From positions 65,701,068-65,765,067 of the forward strand of contig OU015503.1 of the NCBI GenBank assembly GCA_907164885.2: a stretch of 64,000 bases of DNA. The letters run 5' to 3'. Positions within the stretch are counted from its first letter, which is position 1; every line of letters starts with the position of its first letter. The notes beneath the pieces are model-generated. The model searched no databases, was not told the origin of the DNA, and saw only the letters and a program-made list of their open reading frames with translations. Shown in pieces: positions 40,830-51,831 of this stretch. The translations under genes were made by a program, and so were the position numbers. The DNA comes from Dolomedes plantarius (Eukaryota > Arthropoda > Arachnida > Araneae > Dolomedidae).

Positions 40830-41128
40830 CTAGAAAAGAATTAAGTTTATGTAAACAGAGAACTCGCAGACAAGAAACTGACAGAATTACATGAAATTAG
40901 TCAGAGTAAAAGCAAAAGACAAAATAAGCAGATCAGTAAGATAAAAAAAAACATAAGAATTCCATAAGACTTTTTATAAATTCAGTGAGTGGAAAATATT
41001 TTAAAAAATTAACAATTACTTTCAATTAATGCAGAATATACCGCTTTGGTATGCTGACAACAAATGAATTTGCAAAATTTTTCACACTACGATACGGTTA
41101 CAGTTAAAGTTTATACACCTTTGAGTTC

Positions 41129-42644
41129 ACGAGCCGTTAAATCTCTAACCGGCTGGCAAATCTGATTGGCTACTGAATATACTTTTTCTGTGCTGCCATC
41201 TATTGGTCACTATTACATTTAATTAAGCTAATTTATTTAATTGTGGTAAGACGACAGACTTCACCATGCAAGGTTTGTTACCGCTTACAATTCGTACTGG
41301 TAAAAATTTTACATAATACTGCCTCAACATCACATTTAGCTTTCATTTGTCATCTTTCGTTCAGTTTTCGATGTAGAGCAAAAGCAGTGATGAGTTTTTG
41401 TCAAACACTTGTGAATTTTGTGGAAAAAGGTTTACAAAGAAGAAAAATCTTTATCAACATATTAGAAATATTCACAAGATTGATCCAGATATTACAGGCA
41501 AATTGAATTGTCTATCATCGGGATGCAAGTTAACATTTGTCTACTATAAAGATTTAAGGTTACATTTAACCTCTTTCCATCACTTAAATATTGATTGTGA
41601 AGAATTGACTTTTAAATAGTGCTGTAACACAGAATTTTGACGAAACAAATTCACAGAATTTTTTATTTACAGATAATATGCTTAAGAATAAAAGATAATG
41701 AAAGGAATAGACTGTTTGCCATCAATTAATTTCTTTCTAAGTATATTTATGTGTAGTTTTTGTTTTAAATGACTTTTTTTTCTTTTCTTTTCTTTCTTTC
41801 AATTCTTATTTGATAGGCTGCCATCTCATAATATGGGGATAAAATCAACATTGCCATGTCATTAAAATCTTAGTAAGATCATTCTGCAAAAATAGTTATT
41901 TTTCATTTCTTTGTGTTTTTCTTAAAGGACAGCACAATATTATATAAGATATTTTATAATAATCTTAAAATTTGTATCTGACATAATACTATAGTACAAA
42001 ATAATATTGATAAAGAAATGCAAGTTTATTATGTATTTGAAATATATTGATTTAATTCTAAATATGATTTAGATAATATTTAATATTTTAAAACTCAATT
42101 TTACTTTCATATTGTTTTATCATAAATGTCATACAAATAACATTTCATAATGATATTATAGTTCTGCGAGATGATCGTTTTATTATAAATTTTAATGCAT
42201 CCTTTTGCTTTTTATACGGTTTTTGGCCTAGGGACAGTTAAAAACTGATTTTTTTCCTATCCGATATTAATTTTACAAAACACAAGCAATTATGACTTAC
42301 GGTTTTTTATAAATTTAAAAATTTCTATTTTGCAAAAAGAAGTGTTGTAAATTTATGTCTATTATACATAATTTAGAAAAGTCAGAAAAGCATATTTCTT
42401 TATATAAAATTGTTATAGTAATATTAAATAAGCTATTTCAGTTTATTAAATATTCAGAAGTATCATAGAATTCAGAAGTTTACTGGAATGTCTGGTGCTC
42501 TGATACATTTAAAGACATGTAAACAAAAGTTATAGTCTTAGATAAATAATTAGACACAATAATGACCGACAGATGGCAGGACTGAAAAACGTATTTTCAG
42601 TAGCCAATCAGATTTGCCAGCCGGTTAGAGATTTAACGGCTCGT
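41129..42644 (+). mobile_element. MULE (Mutator-like element) copy A, internally deleted
   Basis: Ends ACGAGCCGTTAAATCTCTAA and its inverse, flanked by the perfect 9-bp duplication TTTGAGTTC (41120-41128 and 42645-42653), the MULE target length. The 5' end shares about 270 bp with the outer end of copy B, the 3' end about 460 bp with the inner end of copy B. It keeps an exon coding for two C2H2 fingers but lacks the catalytic domain. Confidence 0.88.
41380..41619 (+). pseudogene. MULE-encoded two-finger C2H2 N-terminal exon
   Basis: An acceptor-like TTTTCGATGTAG precedes an open frame SKSSDEFLSNT that continues into CEFCGKRFTKKKNLYQH and H-x4-H type spacing (HIRNIH), then a second finger C-x5-C (CLSSGCKLTF) ending HLTSFHH, and stops after EELTFK. 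About 80 residues. Arthropod MULE transposases often carry N-terminal zinc fingers that bind DNA. The catalytic DDE part is missing. It could still be transcribed from the 5' TIR, but there is no sign of host use. Confidence 0.65.
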
Positions 42645-43138
42645 TTTGAGTTCTGTTGATGATCCAGCTGATTTAACGAGCCGTTAAATCTCTAACCAGC
42701 TGGCAAATCTGATTGGCTACTGAAAATACGTTTTTCAGTACTGTCATCTATCGGTCATTATTGTGTCTCATTATCTATCTAAGACATATAACGTTTGTTT
42801 ACATGTCTTTAAATGTATCAGAGCACCAGACTTTCAAGTAAACATCTAAATTCTATGATACTTCTCAATATTTAATAAACGGAAAAAGCTTATTTAATAT
42901 TACTATAACAATTTTATATAAAAAAATATGCTTTTCTGACTTTTCTAAATTATGTATAATACACATATAAATTTATAACACTTCTTTTGTAAAATAGAAA
43001 TTTTTAAATTTATAAAAAAAACCGTACGTCATAATTGCTTGTTTTTTGTAAAATTAATATCGAACAGGAAAATAAATCGGTTTTTAATTGTCCCTATGTC
43101 AAAAACCGTATAAAAAGCAAACAGTGATTCGGTTTTTA

Positions 43139-43323
43139 GGGCCTGTTCACATAGGAGTCCGTTACGTTGCGTTAAGGAAAAGATGACGTTGAGACGAAAA
43201 TAAACCAATCGTAGGACTCCAAACGATTAGCAATGAAATTTTTAACGCCTATGATTGGTTTATTTTCATCTCAACGTCATCTTTTCCTTACGCAACGCAA
43301 CGGACTCCTATGTGAACAGGCCC
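43139..43323. mobile_element. fold-back MITE GGGCCTGTTCACA, copy 1
   Basis: Almost fully palindromic: GGGCCTGTTCACATAGGAGT at the left and its inverse at the right, TTA duplicated on both sides (43136-43138, 43324-43326). The centre includes CAAACGATTAGCAATG. Nested in MULE copy B. Confidence 0.9.
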
Positions 43324-43524
43324 TTAATATGTAAGGTCATTACTGTCATGAATGTTAACAGCTTGACAACCACTTTTTGTAGCTTCAACAAGTGCTAATT
43401 TAAAATTTGCGGATAGTTTTGCCAATACAGACGACCTGTTTGTTTTCTTTTTTGTTAAAAAGAAACGTTGCTGTTATTTAATATTTTTATTCGCAGGCTC
43501 TCTGTTCGGTTTCGGTTTTCTTTA

Positions 43525-44745
43525 TTCATTGATTAGATCAATGATGTTGTCTAGGTATTTATTTATTGATTTGTTTACATTGTTACAAAGGCTTTTACCT
43601 TTTAAGAGATTCAGTGTATAATTCATTTTCTCTTGAATCTCATTTTTATTTTTAAGTCCTTCATCTGAGGAGGTTAAGCTTTTAAAGCACTCACTTTCTG
43701 TCAAGTCTTTTATGACAACATTCCCTTCTTTTTTAGATAACTTCACATCAGAATCATTTCTTAAGCAAATAGCATGAATATGCTTACACATATTTAATTT
43801 TATGCTATATTCAATGCATGAACAAGAATATTCATGAATACAGTGTTTACAATAAGTGCATTTCAACTCACATATTTCACATCCTTTTAGTTTTTGTACA
43901 TCATAAAATAATTTTACACATCTTTGGGAGCGTATTTACCACTTATTTTCATTTACTTCTTGAATCATGTGATCATTTCAGGGCCCGATTTAGAAAATTC
44001 TTGACTATAAGCACAACTCGGGATGGGGGGCCCCTAACACTGACGTGGGCGTAAATTTCCAAAATTGACACACAAAAGAAAATAATAATCAGGAATCATT
44101 GTGAAAGTACCATTTTACCAAGAATTGGTTATTTGAAGCTTAGAAGCCTAGAACATTATCAAATAACAAAAAGCAATACAACATATTAGCTTCATCATTA
44201 AAACACTAATACAATGCAACCAGAAAAACTTATTAATCTCTTGTATACACTATAACATACATATGATGAACTATACATATAACTATAGTTATATGTATAG
44301 TCCATCATATGTATATATACATATGATGGACCAATCAATCAATCAAATTTGAAAGGATATCTAAAAAAAATTGCTATTAAAAAAGGTTTAAAAAATTGAA
44401 TTGGGAATTTTCTTTTTTTTTTCAAATAAAAATTTTTGGGGGCCCCTAGGCCCGGGCGTACTGGGCCTAATGGAAAATCAGGGCTTGCATTTATTTCTTG
44501 AGTTCTCATATGACTTCTATGAATTTTACTATGCTTTTTTGAATTGCATCCTTTAATTAACTTATTAAATCTCTCCCAGGTCTTTGACTATTTTCATTAA
44601 ATAATTAATACAGGTATCCATACGACTGCAATTTTTCTCATTCATATATATTTGCTTAAAGACTTTATGGAGAGCCTCAAAATACATATTTGTATTTATG
44701 TCTGCATAAAGTGTTTGACAAGAACTCATCACTGATTTTGCTCTC
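43525..44745 (-). pseudogene. MULE transposase C-terminal region with SWIM zinc finger
   Basis: From 44745 the minus strand reads DEFLSNT joined directly to LYADINTNMYFEALHKVFK and CINYLMKIVKDLG, so the finger and catalytic regions have been deleted. After an inserted element (43979-44487) it resumes NENKW(stop)IRS, then CEICELKCTYCKHCIHEYSC and SCIEYSIKLNMCKHIHAI. The C-x-C-xn-C-x-H pattern is a SWIM finger, typical of the MULE transposase C terminus. The tail runs to DNIIDLINE and stop. Stops and deletion make it inactive. Confidence 0.82.
43979..44487. mobile_element. hAT-like non-autonomous insertion
   Basis: Left CAGGGCCCGATTT and inverted right CAAGCCCTGATTT with inner GGGGGCCCC blocks at both sides. 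No clear 8-bp duplication, so the assignment is tentative. Near 44260-44312 it holds a long near-perfect palindrome centred on ATAACTATAGTTAT. Confidence 0.6.
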
Positions 44746-45490
44746 CATCGAAAACTGAACGAAAGATGACAAATGAAAGCTAAATGTGATGTTGAGGCCG
44801 TATTATGTAAAATTTTTACCAGTACGAATCGTAAGCGCTAAGAAACCTTGCGTGGTGTAGCCTGTCGTCTTACCACAATTAAATATCTTAGCACAATTAA
44901 ATGTAATAGTGACCGATAGATGGCAGCACGGAAAAACATTTTCAGTAGCCAATCAGATTTGCTAGCCGGTTAGAGATTTAACGGCTCGTGGTGATTTATT
45001 GTACAGGTTTCTCCAGATCAGGGATCGGCAACCTTTTTTACTAGGAGGGCATATTTCAGAAATGCGGGAGTTCGGCGGGCACCCCTGGATCAGGAGGAGG
45101 AGGGGGTTAATATTTAACCATGAAAATATTAATGGTACATAATTTTTTAATACATAAATTAAAATTTCAATTTAAACAAAAAATCTTACAATTGATAATT
45201 AATGCAATATTTGACATTGCAAATCTGAGACCAGCTCGTTGTAATGTGGCACTTAAGTAGAATTCCCAGTTCTCAGGCAATGGTACAAATGAGTGTCAGT
45301 GAGGCTTGATCGGTTCTTTGATTTTAAGAATATCGTATTAGAAAACAAAGATTCACAAGTATTTGTCGACGCGCAAAGAGAGTTCAATTTCAGAGCACAT
45401 TTTCTCAACAATGGGAAGCTATTTCCATTCACTAAATTCCAGAATTTTTCTTCGTTATGATGTAATTTTAATTCGACGTCATTTCTTATA

Positions 45491-45794
45491 TGAGGCGGTG
45501 AAAGGCAAAGTGGTGTAAATCAGTAAGTCAAGTGGGGTAAGTCAAAAGAGTTTAACTGCAAAAACTACAAAAAATTCCATCATAAATTGAACAAATTATA
45601 ATTCATAACAATTATTACAATACTGCAAATAATAACTATTTACAATTCCACTATAAATTTATAATATGTAAATATATAGTATGTAATTTATCTAATCTCC
45701 ATGTTCAATTAATTGAACATGGAGATTACATATTTGCCCTCAAATGAAAAAAGTTGAGAATGTGACTTACACCACTTTGCCTTTCAACGCCTCA
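45491..45794. mobile_element. TGAGGCGG MITE, copy 2
   Basis: TGAGGCGGTGAAAGGCAAAG at left and TGAGGCGTTGAAAGGCAAAG inverted at right, flanked by TA on both sides. Contains a perfect 36-bp palindrome at 45693-45728 (half-site TAATCTCCATGTTCAATT). Inserted in the hAT transposase. Confidence 0.88.
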
Positions 45795-46018
45795 TATTTA
45801 TAATTTCGAATTCGCAGTCCTCCGTATTGGAAATATCAAAATATGTTGCGATTTTTTTTAGTCACATCGTCCTCTGTATGAGAGAAAGGATTAAATTCTA
45901 ATTCTAAAGGTTCCGCCGACCACAGCAATGAGCTTATACGGCAAATTTAATTGGAGCCAAGTCGTCCCCCCAGCAATCCGCTCAGCAGGGACTCATTGAC
46001 TCGGGGGTGAACGCCTAA

Positions 46019-46209
46019 GGGCCTGTTCACATAGGAGTCCGTTGCGTTGCGTTGCGTTAAGGAAAAGATGACGTTAAGAGGAAAATAAACCAATCATAGG
46101 CCTCCAAACGATTAGCAATGAAATTTTTAACGCCTATGATTGGTTTATTTTCGTCTCAACTTCATCTTTCCCTTAACGCTACGCAACGGACTCCTATGTG
46201 AACAGGCCC
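46019..46209. mobile_element. fold-back MITE GGGCCTGTTCACA, copy 2
   Basis: Same ends and palindromic body as the copy at 43139. Left flank TAA, right flank TTA. The left arm has an expanded GTTGC repeat. Confidence 0.88.
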
Positions 46210-46548
46210 TTACTCGGACACCACCAAGCCGACATTTTTCCCCTTACAATTCGCAATCCTAAACTATCTATTTAACCAATTTATAATGACAACCTCGCTT
46301 AAGTTACACACCAGTTCCTTGATGCTTTCTTTGTTTTTTCCCTTTACTTATTTATACATATATTTCTTATCCATACCCTGCAAACTAATTGCGCTTTACA
46401 GTTACAATTTACATTATAAAATTGCCATTTTACATTCAAACTGCAGTTTCAATTGCAATTACGCTTGCGAACATATTACGATTTACAATTACAGCTTACA
46501 TTATATACTTACAATTTTACATTTAAGGTGCAATTTCAAATACTCTTA

Positions 46549-46707
46549 GGGCCTGTTCACATAAGATGACGTTGAGACGAAAATAAACCAATCATAGGCG
46601 TTAAAAATTTCATTGCTAATCGTTTGGAGGTATATGATTGGTTTATTTTCGTCTTAACGTCATCTTTTCCTTAACGCAACGCAACGGACTCCTATGTGAA
46701 CAGGCCC
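46549..46707. mobile_element. fold-back MITE GGGCCTGTTCACA, copy 3 (left arm deleted)
   Basis: TTA on both flanks (46546-46548, 46708-46710). The left arm jumps from GGGCCTGTTCACATA to GATGACGTTGAG, lacking about 25 bases present in the right arm. Confidence 0.88.
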
Positions 46708-47351
46708 TTACTCTTACTATTACATTTACCATTGCATTAATAGAAAGAAAGGTTTAATAAGAAACGTCAAGAAAGCCTCAAATTCGTAGAATTCTTCAAA
46801 TCTGGTATTAAATTCTTTGAATAAGGAATCAAAATGTTTGGCAAACTGATAGTTGGTAGAATTTCCATAGTAATAATTTTCTATCACCATTTTTAAATTT
46901 GAGAAATGTGATAAGTTATCTTTCTCTATATGCGATTTCCAGAGCGCCAATTTAGCTTTAAATGCATTTATCGTACTTGTCATAGAAGCAATATGAGGAT
47001 TTCTACCCTGTAGTTTCATATTTAGTTCCTTCAATTTTACAGTTACATCAGTTAGAAAGCCTAGCTCAATTAACCAAAAAATTTTCTTTAATTCTAAACA
47101 AATTTTATTCCTGGATAATAAAAATTCTGTCACCTATGGTAACAAATTTAATAACCGATCAAATACTTTTCCTCTACTGATCTCTCAATCAAATATCTAA
47201 ACTCAAACAATCAAAAATATCTAAAATCAAATTTCTGATCTCAAATAACTAAAATTTAGATATTTGAACGGCGGGCACTTTAAAATTGTTTCGAGGGCAC
47301 CGCGTTACGGACCTCTGCTCCAGATATCTAGTAACATATTGATTTTAGATT

Positions 47352-47574
47352 TTTTTTCCTGATGCGGCACTTGTCGTGAGACAGTCACTTTTTGTTATTC
47401 ACCACGAAGGTGGCTACTTTATTGTGCGAGCAACGTTTAGGTGATACAGCATTGCTCTTAGGAAACAACAGGAACAACACGACCAAGGCTGAAACCGGCC
47501 AAGCCTTATTCGGGATTCAAACCAAAGCCCATATCGGGGAAGCTCAGGACGCTAACCACTATACGTGGGCAGTT
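47352..47574 (-). repeat. tRNA-derived SINE with target-site duplication
   Basis: Minus strand starts with TATAGTGGTTAGCGTCCTG (A box) and GGTTTGAATCCCG (B box), spaced as in a tRNA, followed by a ~150-bp body and a short A tail. TTGATTTTAGATT flanks it on both sides (47339-47351, 47575-47587), the duplication made by LINE-type integration. RNA polymerase III promoter boxes look intact. Confidence 0.85.
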
Positions 47575-47589
47575 TTGATTTTAGATTGT

Positions 47590-48599
47590 GAGTATTTAAA
47601 TGGTCAAAGAACTTTGTAAAGCATATATAAAAACATGAGTATTACATTATTCATTACTAACACTATCAACCGTTTTATTTTCCAGATGATCAAATTACGT
47701 AATTTTCATTTGTGAAAATTTATTTTCTTTCAATATATAAAAAAGACAGCATTTAAAAACTTAATCTCAATGTTTTTCAAATCACTTTTAGCGAAGCAAT
47801 TATTTTCAGATTTCACCGATTTGAGAAAAGGGAAAATTTTTCATTCGTTACACCAAAACGACTGTTAACTGCAGTGTTAAATGAGTGGTCCAAAAAGGCA
47901 AGCTTCGAAAGAAATATTTGTTCTAATGTTCCGGGATTCTGAGCTATTAAGTTGATCCACAAACTTATTTGATAAGATCATTTAGTTATCCTTGAAGAAC
48001 ACAACTCTTTTCGTTTGTTTGCATGCATGTTTCTTTTTCCATGGCAAGCTGTGCCCTTTCCCTATGTTACCGCCTGGCAACGGTGAAAAGGTTCCTTTCG
48101 AGTTTAAAATGCTCACGGAGTTTGTACAGGATGGGATGCACATTGAAACAAGTGAACTGGTTCGAGACGCTGAACACACGGCTAACGTTAGCGACTGTCA
48201 CTTCTCAAAATCGATCGGCATCCAATTTGGGCATGGAATCACAAATGGTCATCTCAGCCCTCCATATTTTTTTTCTTTTTCTCTCCCGTTATTCTCGTTC
48301 ACTTTTTCACTCAAACACTAATCTTGCCATCGTTAGCCGTAAGCATGAGCGACCCCTTACACACACCATCACCCTGTAAATTTTAAACTTTCCCTCTTTT
48401 GTGCTTTTCTTAGGCTTCTAATTTTGGTAATAAGACTTGGGGAACCTTTTTTTGTTTTCCGCGGAGTCGCTCAACCCCACTAATTCTCCGTCGTCATTCT
48501 TTGGGCTTTTCTGCCTCCCATTATCTTTCACGCTAACTGCGTTGGGCTGGCCTTTCGTGAGTTTCCTCTACCAGAGGAGGTTAACGCGCATTTTCTATT
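47590..48599. other. unassigned stretch, GC-richer in its second half
   Basis: Overlapping frames at 47992-48379 on the plus strand show no family motif. The part nearest 48600 may be the 3' untranslated region of the adjoining minus-strand LINE. Confidence 0.35.
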
Positions 48600-49345
48600 C
48601 CAAATTATTCTATCTTAAATAACGTATCAATCTGTTCTGCTGCCTGCCGAGGGGGTTTTCTTGTCTGGACTGTTCGCGGGATGGTTGCATGCTGTGGTCT
48701 TTCTGCACCGGCAGAGTTTTCCCAGTTGGGTTTAATTGCCAAGTCGGTCCTGTCGTGCGCTTCTTGGAAGTCTTGAAAGCACAGTCCGGGAGCCTCTGTC
48801 ACATGGGAGGTCTAGGAAAAAAATCCCGGCTTAATACCCATATACCAATGATGGGTGGGGAGCTCTCTCCACTCTGCCAATTTTTTTTTTACCATGATTA
48901 TTATTCCAGAACAGTCAAGGCGGAAGAGGAGGGGATGGAGTGACTGCAACCCTCCTTAGCTAGTTTATCCGCCATTTCGCTCCCGTGAATGTCCAATGTC
49001 CACATGAGATGGGGTGCGCTGCAAATGGACATCGTGACATATCGAAATCATTTTTAGCTTAAGCAGGATAGAGATACTGGTCCTGTCGCCTATAAGTAAA
49101 TTGTTTAGATGTTGGAGAGAGCTGCGGCTATCGGATAAAATCCATAGTTCGCAGTAATCCTTCTCGGAGAGAATTGCCTCGAGTCCCATTTCTATTGCTA
49201 TTACTTAACCTCTGAAAACTGAACAGAAGTTAGGATTACGATGACAGAGTCAAATTGCCTCGAGGGGTCTCAATAAAAATGCCACTACCATCAAGGTCTT
49301 CGATTTTACTGCCGTCAGTATAGATATTGGTAGTATAGATCTTAA
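48600..49345 (-). pseudogene. jockey-like non-LTR retrotransposon: RNase H and ORF2 C terminus
   Basis: On the minus strand: IYTDGSKIEDLDGSGIF (first catalytic Asp), then after stops IAIEMGLEAIL (Glu), LWILSDSRSSLQHL (Asp), HVDI followed by NEMADKLAKEG, the RNase H order of insect and arachnid jockey/I-type LINEs. The tail continues WRELPTHHWYMG and RTVQTRKPPRQAAEQID. Stops and frame changes show decay. The reverse transcriptase and endonuclease are absent, as in a 5'-truncated LINE copy. Confidence 0.8.
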
Positions 49346-49399
49346 TTCTCTACTCTTAATATCGTCTTTCCCCTTATGTAACTACTGGCGTTCTGTACA

Positions 49400-49692
49400 G
49401 CGCTTAACTATCACTGGCCATATCGCACCACAGACGATCACGAGGGAAAATGACACTACTTTCCCTTTGTGCTAGTGCGAGTGTTGAACTGAGGACTTAG
49501 AGATTGGATATGGATTGAATCGGACGCCACTATCCATTCTCTTTGTTCTTTGCAAACATGTAAATATATTCCATTCTTTTATATTTCTTACAATATTTTA
49601 ACAATTAAATAACCATAATGTGTACCTTTAATAAACGGAATACTCTAACTAGATTGTTTACGTGGATTTGATACTGCTGAAACCCGGCTACA
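49400..49692 (+). repeat. possible LTR 3' end (Ty3/gypsy-like)
   Basis: Contains AATAAACGGAATACTCT and ends GAAACCCGGCTACAA, like the R-U5 end of many arthropod LTRs that close with TACA. No matching TGT start, primer site or coding region was found. Confidence 0.35.
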
Positions 49693-49694
49693 AT

Positions 49695-49721
49695 ATATAT
49701 ATATATACACACACACACAAT
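49695..49721. repeat. (TA)n(CA)n microsatellite
   Basis: Short TA run then ACACAC run. Confidence 0.9.
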
Positions 49722-49859
49722 CTTAGAAAAAAAATACGCACCAAGAAAGAGTTATCCGAATGGGACGAAAATCGGTAGATGTGATGTACAGAAAAACAAA
49801 GGATTACAATTTGAGAAAAATTGGATGATTTATTCAAGAAAAAGAGCTTCACAAAGCGA

Positions 49860-50836
49860 AAAAATCAATAATGCGTTGGTTCACCTCTGACCCTTATGCA
49901 AACAGTTATTCGGCATGGCATTGATTGATAGAGGTAGCGGATGTCCTCCTGCAGGATATCATGCCAAATTCTGTCCAATTCGTGCGTTAGATCGTCAAAA
50001 TCCCGAGCTGGTTGGAGGTCCCTGCCCATAATGTTCCAAACGTGCTCAATGGGGGAGATATCCAGCGACCTTGCTGGCCAAGATAGCGTTGGGCAAGTGC
50101 GAAGACAAGCAGTAGAAACTCTTGCCGTGTGCGGGCATTATCTTGCTGAAGCAACACAACGGGGTGTAGAATACCGTCGACGTACCGCTGTGCTGTAAGG
50201 GTGCCGCAGATGACAACAAAAGGGGTCCTGCTATGAAATGAAATGGCACCCCCGACCATCACTCCTGGTTGTCGGCCCGTATGACGGAAGACAGTCAGGT
50301 TGGTATCCCACCGCTGTCCGGGGCTTCTCCAGATACCTATTCGCTGGTCATCGTGAATCAGCTCGAAGCGAGACTCATCACTGAAGACAATTCTACTCCA
50401 GTCAGTGACATTCCAGGTCGAATGTGCCCAACACACTGCAAACGGGATTATCGGTGTACAGGAGTCAATGGTAGTCGGCGCAAGGGGCGCCGTGAGCTCT
50501 GCCCCCTTTCTCTGAGCAGCCTACGAATGGTCCTTACGGTCACTGAAGCACCAGTTGCACGTACGATCGATGATAATAATGAATCTGGGGCTGTGAGTGC
50601 CGCTCTGACGATTGCTCGGTCCTTACGTTCTGTCGTTTGTCTAGGCCGACCGCTTCCTTCTTGACGCTGTGTTCGGCCTGGTTCACGCATTCCTGCCAAC
50701 ATCGGCAAATAGTGGCATCGCTCCTATCCAAATGTCGGGCGATTCGCCGATTAGACCAACCGGCTTCTTTGACTGCACGTCTTCTCTCAAATGTTGACAT
50801 CTGCGCATATTGTTCGCGTACCTGTATGAGAGGCAT
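49860..50836 (-). pseudogene. Tc1-like transposase, frameshifted
   Basis: Starts MPLIQVREQYAQMSTFERRR. First HTH WSNRRIARHLDRSDATICRC, then GSGRPRQTTERKDRAIV and TVRTIRRLLRERG, then WSRIVFSDESRFELIHDD (first Asp), GVMVGGAISFHSRTP, LLQQDNAR (second Asp) and ISPIEHVWNIMG (third residue Glu region), and a tail YLYQSMPNN. At least three frame changes separate the blocks. Both HTH halves and all three catalytic regions can still be traced, so this is a nearly full-length but dead copy. Clear TIRs were not found. Confidence 0.88.
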
Positions 50837-50919
50837 AGTTAATGTCTACCTGAGTACACGAAATGAAATTCGCAAATAATTTATGACCTGGAATCGAAAT
50901 TTCTCCTCTTGAAGGGGAC

Positions 50920-51630
50920 GTACATTTCAAAGTCCAAGAGACTCGACAAAGATATCCCTATTTTCAATCATCAGTAGTTACTAAAATAATTTATTCAGAA
51001 ATATGAAAATTTTAAGGTGAGTTAAACACTTTTTCTTCTTTATAAACAGGGCTCTCAATTTTTTTCTACGTTGAACATAAATGTTTTAATTGTTTTTAAA
51101 TTTCAACTATATTTTTTTTACATTGTTATGGCAATGCGCACAGACTTGCGTCCGTATATTAATGAATATACATATTTTTTTAGATTTAAAATTATGTTGT
51201 ATAATATATCTTTAAAATGAACTATTTTGAAATAAAAATTGTTTGTTCTTCTTAGAAAAAAATAGTTTTTAAAAAAATTTTAAATTTTTAAAAATAAATT
51301 TTACTGTAATTAAAATTTTTGTGGCAGGAATGACAAAGCAGTAGGTCATTTTAATGATACTTGTTTATATTGCCCGTGTATAAAATTTCATGGTATTCTA
51401 GCCAACTGATTTGGTGATATGTGCGAAATGACATAATGAAAGAAACAATGGTTAAAATTTAAAAAAAATTCTCTTTGAGCTAGAAAAAACTGAGAGCCAT
51501 ATATTTATAAAGAAGAAAGAGTGTTTAACTCAGAGTAAAACTTTCATATTTCTGAATAAATTATTTTAGTAACTACTGATGATTGAAAATGGGGATATGT
51601 TTGTCGAGTCTCTTGGCCTTTAAAAGGTAT
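50920..51630. mobile_element. foldback element with ~190-bp inverted repeats
   Basis: CCAAGAGACTCGACAAAGAT, then TCATCAGTAGTTACTAAAAT in the left arm (50927-51110), recurs inverted in the right arm (51440-51625) with high identity, including GAGTTAAACACT and TTCTTCTTTATAAA. The ~330-bp centre is AT-rich and non-coding. Family and target duplication unknown. Confidence 0.75.
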
Positions 51631-51788
51631 GCGCAGTTAAGATGCGCTATAGCGTCACATGTTCATTCATTGGCCGCCAAACTTTAAAATTTTGCATTTT
51701 CCGTCGAAATCTGTATGCATATCGATTTGTGTCCAATATTCATTACCCATTCTTGGTGCATCTTTCTTTCCTTTTTTTGTCTAAGAGA

Positions 51789-51831
51789 GTGTGTGTGTGT
51801 GTGTGTGTATGTATATATATATAAATATATA
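51789..51831. repeat. (TG)n(TA)n microsatellite
   Basis: TG run followed by TA-rich repeat, directly next to the Tc1 left end. Confidence 0.9.

Larger units (their letters stand above)
42676..44989 (-). mobile_element. MULE copy B, opposite orientation
   Basis: Its ends are ACGAGCCGTTAAATCTCTAA (42676) and the inverse (ending 44989). Flanks are GCTGATTTA (42667-42675) and GGTGATTTA (44990-44998), a 9-bp duplication with one mismatch, so this is a separate insertion 31 bp from copy A. It encodes the C-terminal part of the transposase on the minus strand and has itself been hit by two smaller elements. Confidence 0.87.
45210..47133 (-). pseudogene. hAT transposase, broken
   Basis: Upstream block (47133-46726): LGFLTDVTVKLKELNMKLQG and INAFKAKLALWKSHIEKD, typical of hAT transposases of the GTF2IRD2/ZBED5-like type. 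Downstream block (about 45440-45210): CALKLNSLCASTNTCESLFS, then SKNRSSLTDTHLYHCLR, which is the hAT C-terminal dimerisation region. Between them lie MITEs and decayed sequence. The BED finger and RNase-H core residues are not visible. Inactive. Confidence 0.82.
45019..47317 (-). mobile_element. hAT transposon (decayed, invaded by MITEs)
   Basis: Left CAGGGATCGGCAACC and right (inverted) CAGAGGTCCGTAACG, flanked by the perfect 8-bp duplication CTCCAGAT (45011-45018, 47318-47325). It carries transposase fragments on the minus strand and three later MITE insertions (45491, 46019, 46549). Confidence 0.9.

Noticed and set aside
41129..44989. A single 3.9-kb transposon with 270-bp TIRs
   Set aside because: Internal ends and two different 9-bp duplications show two separate insertions.
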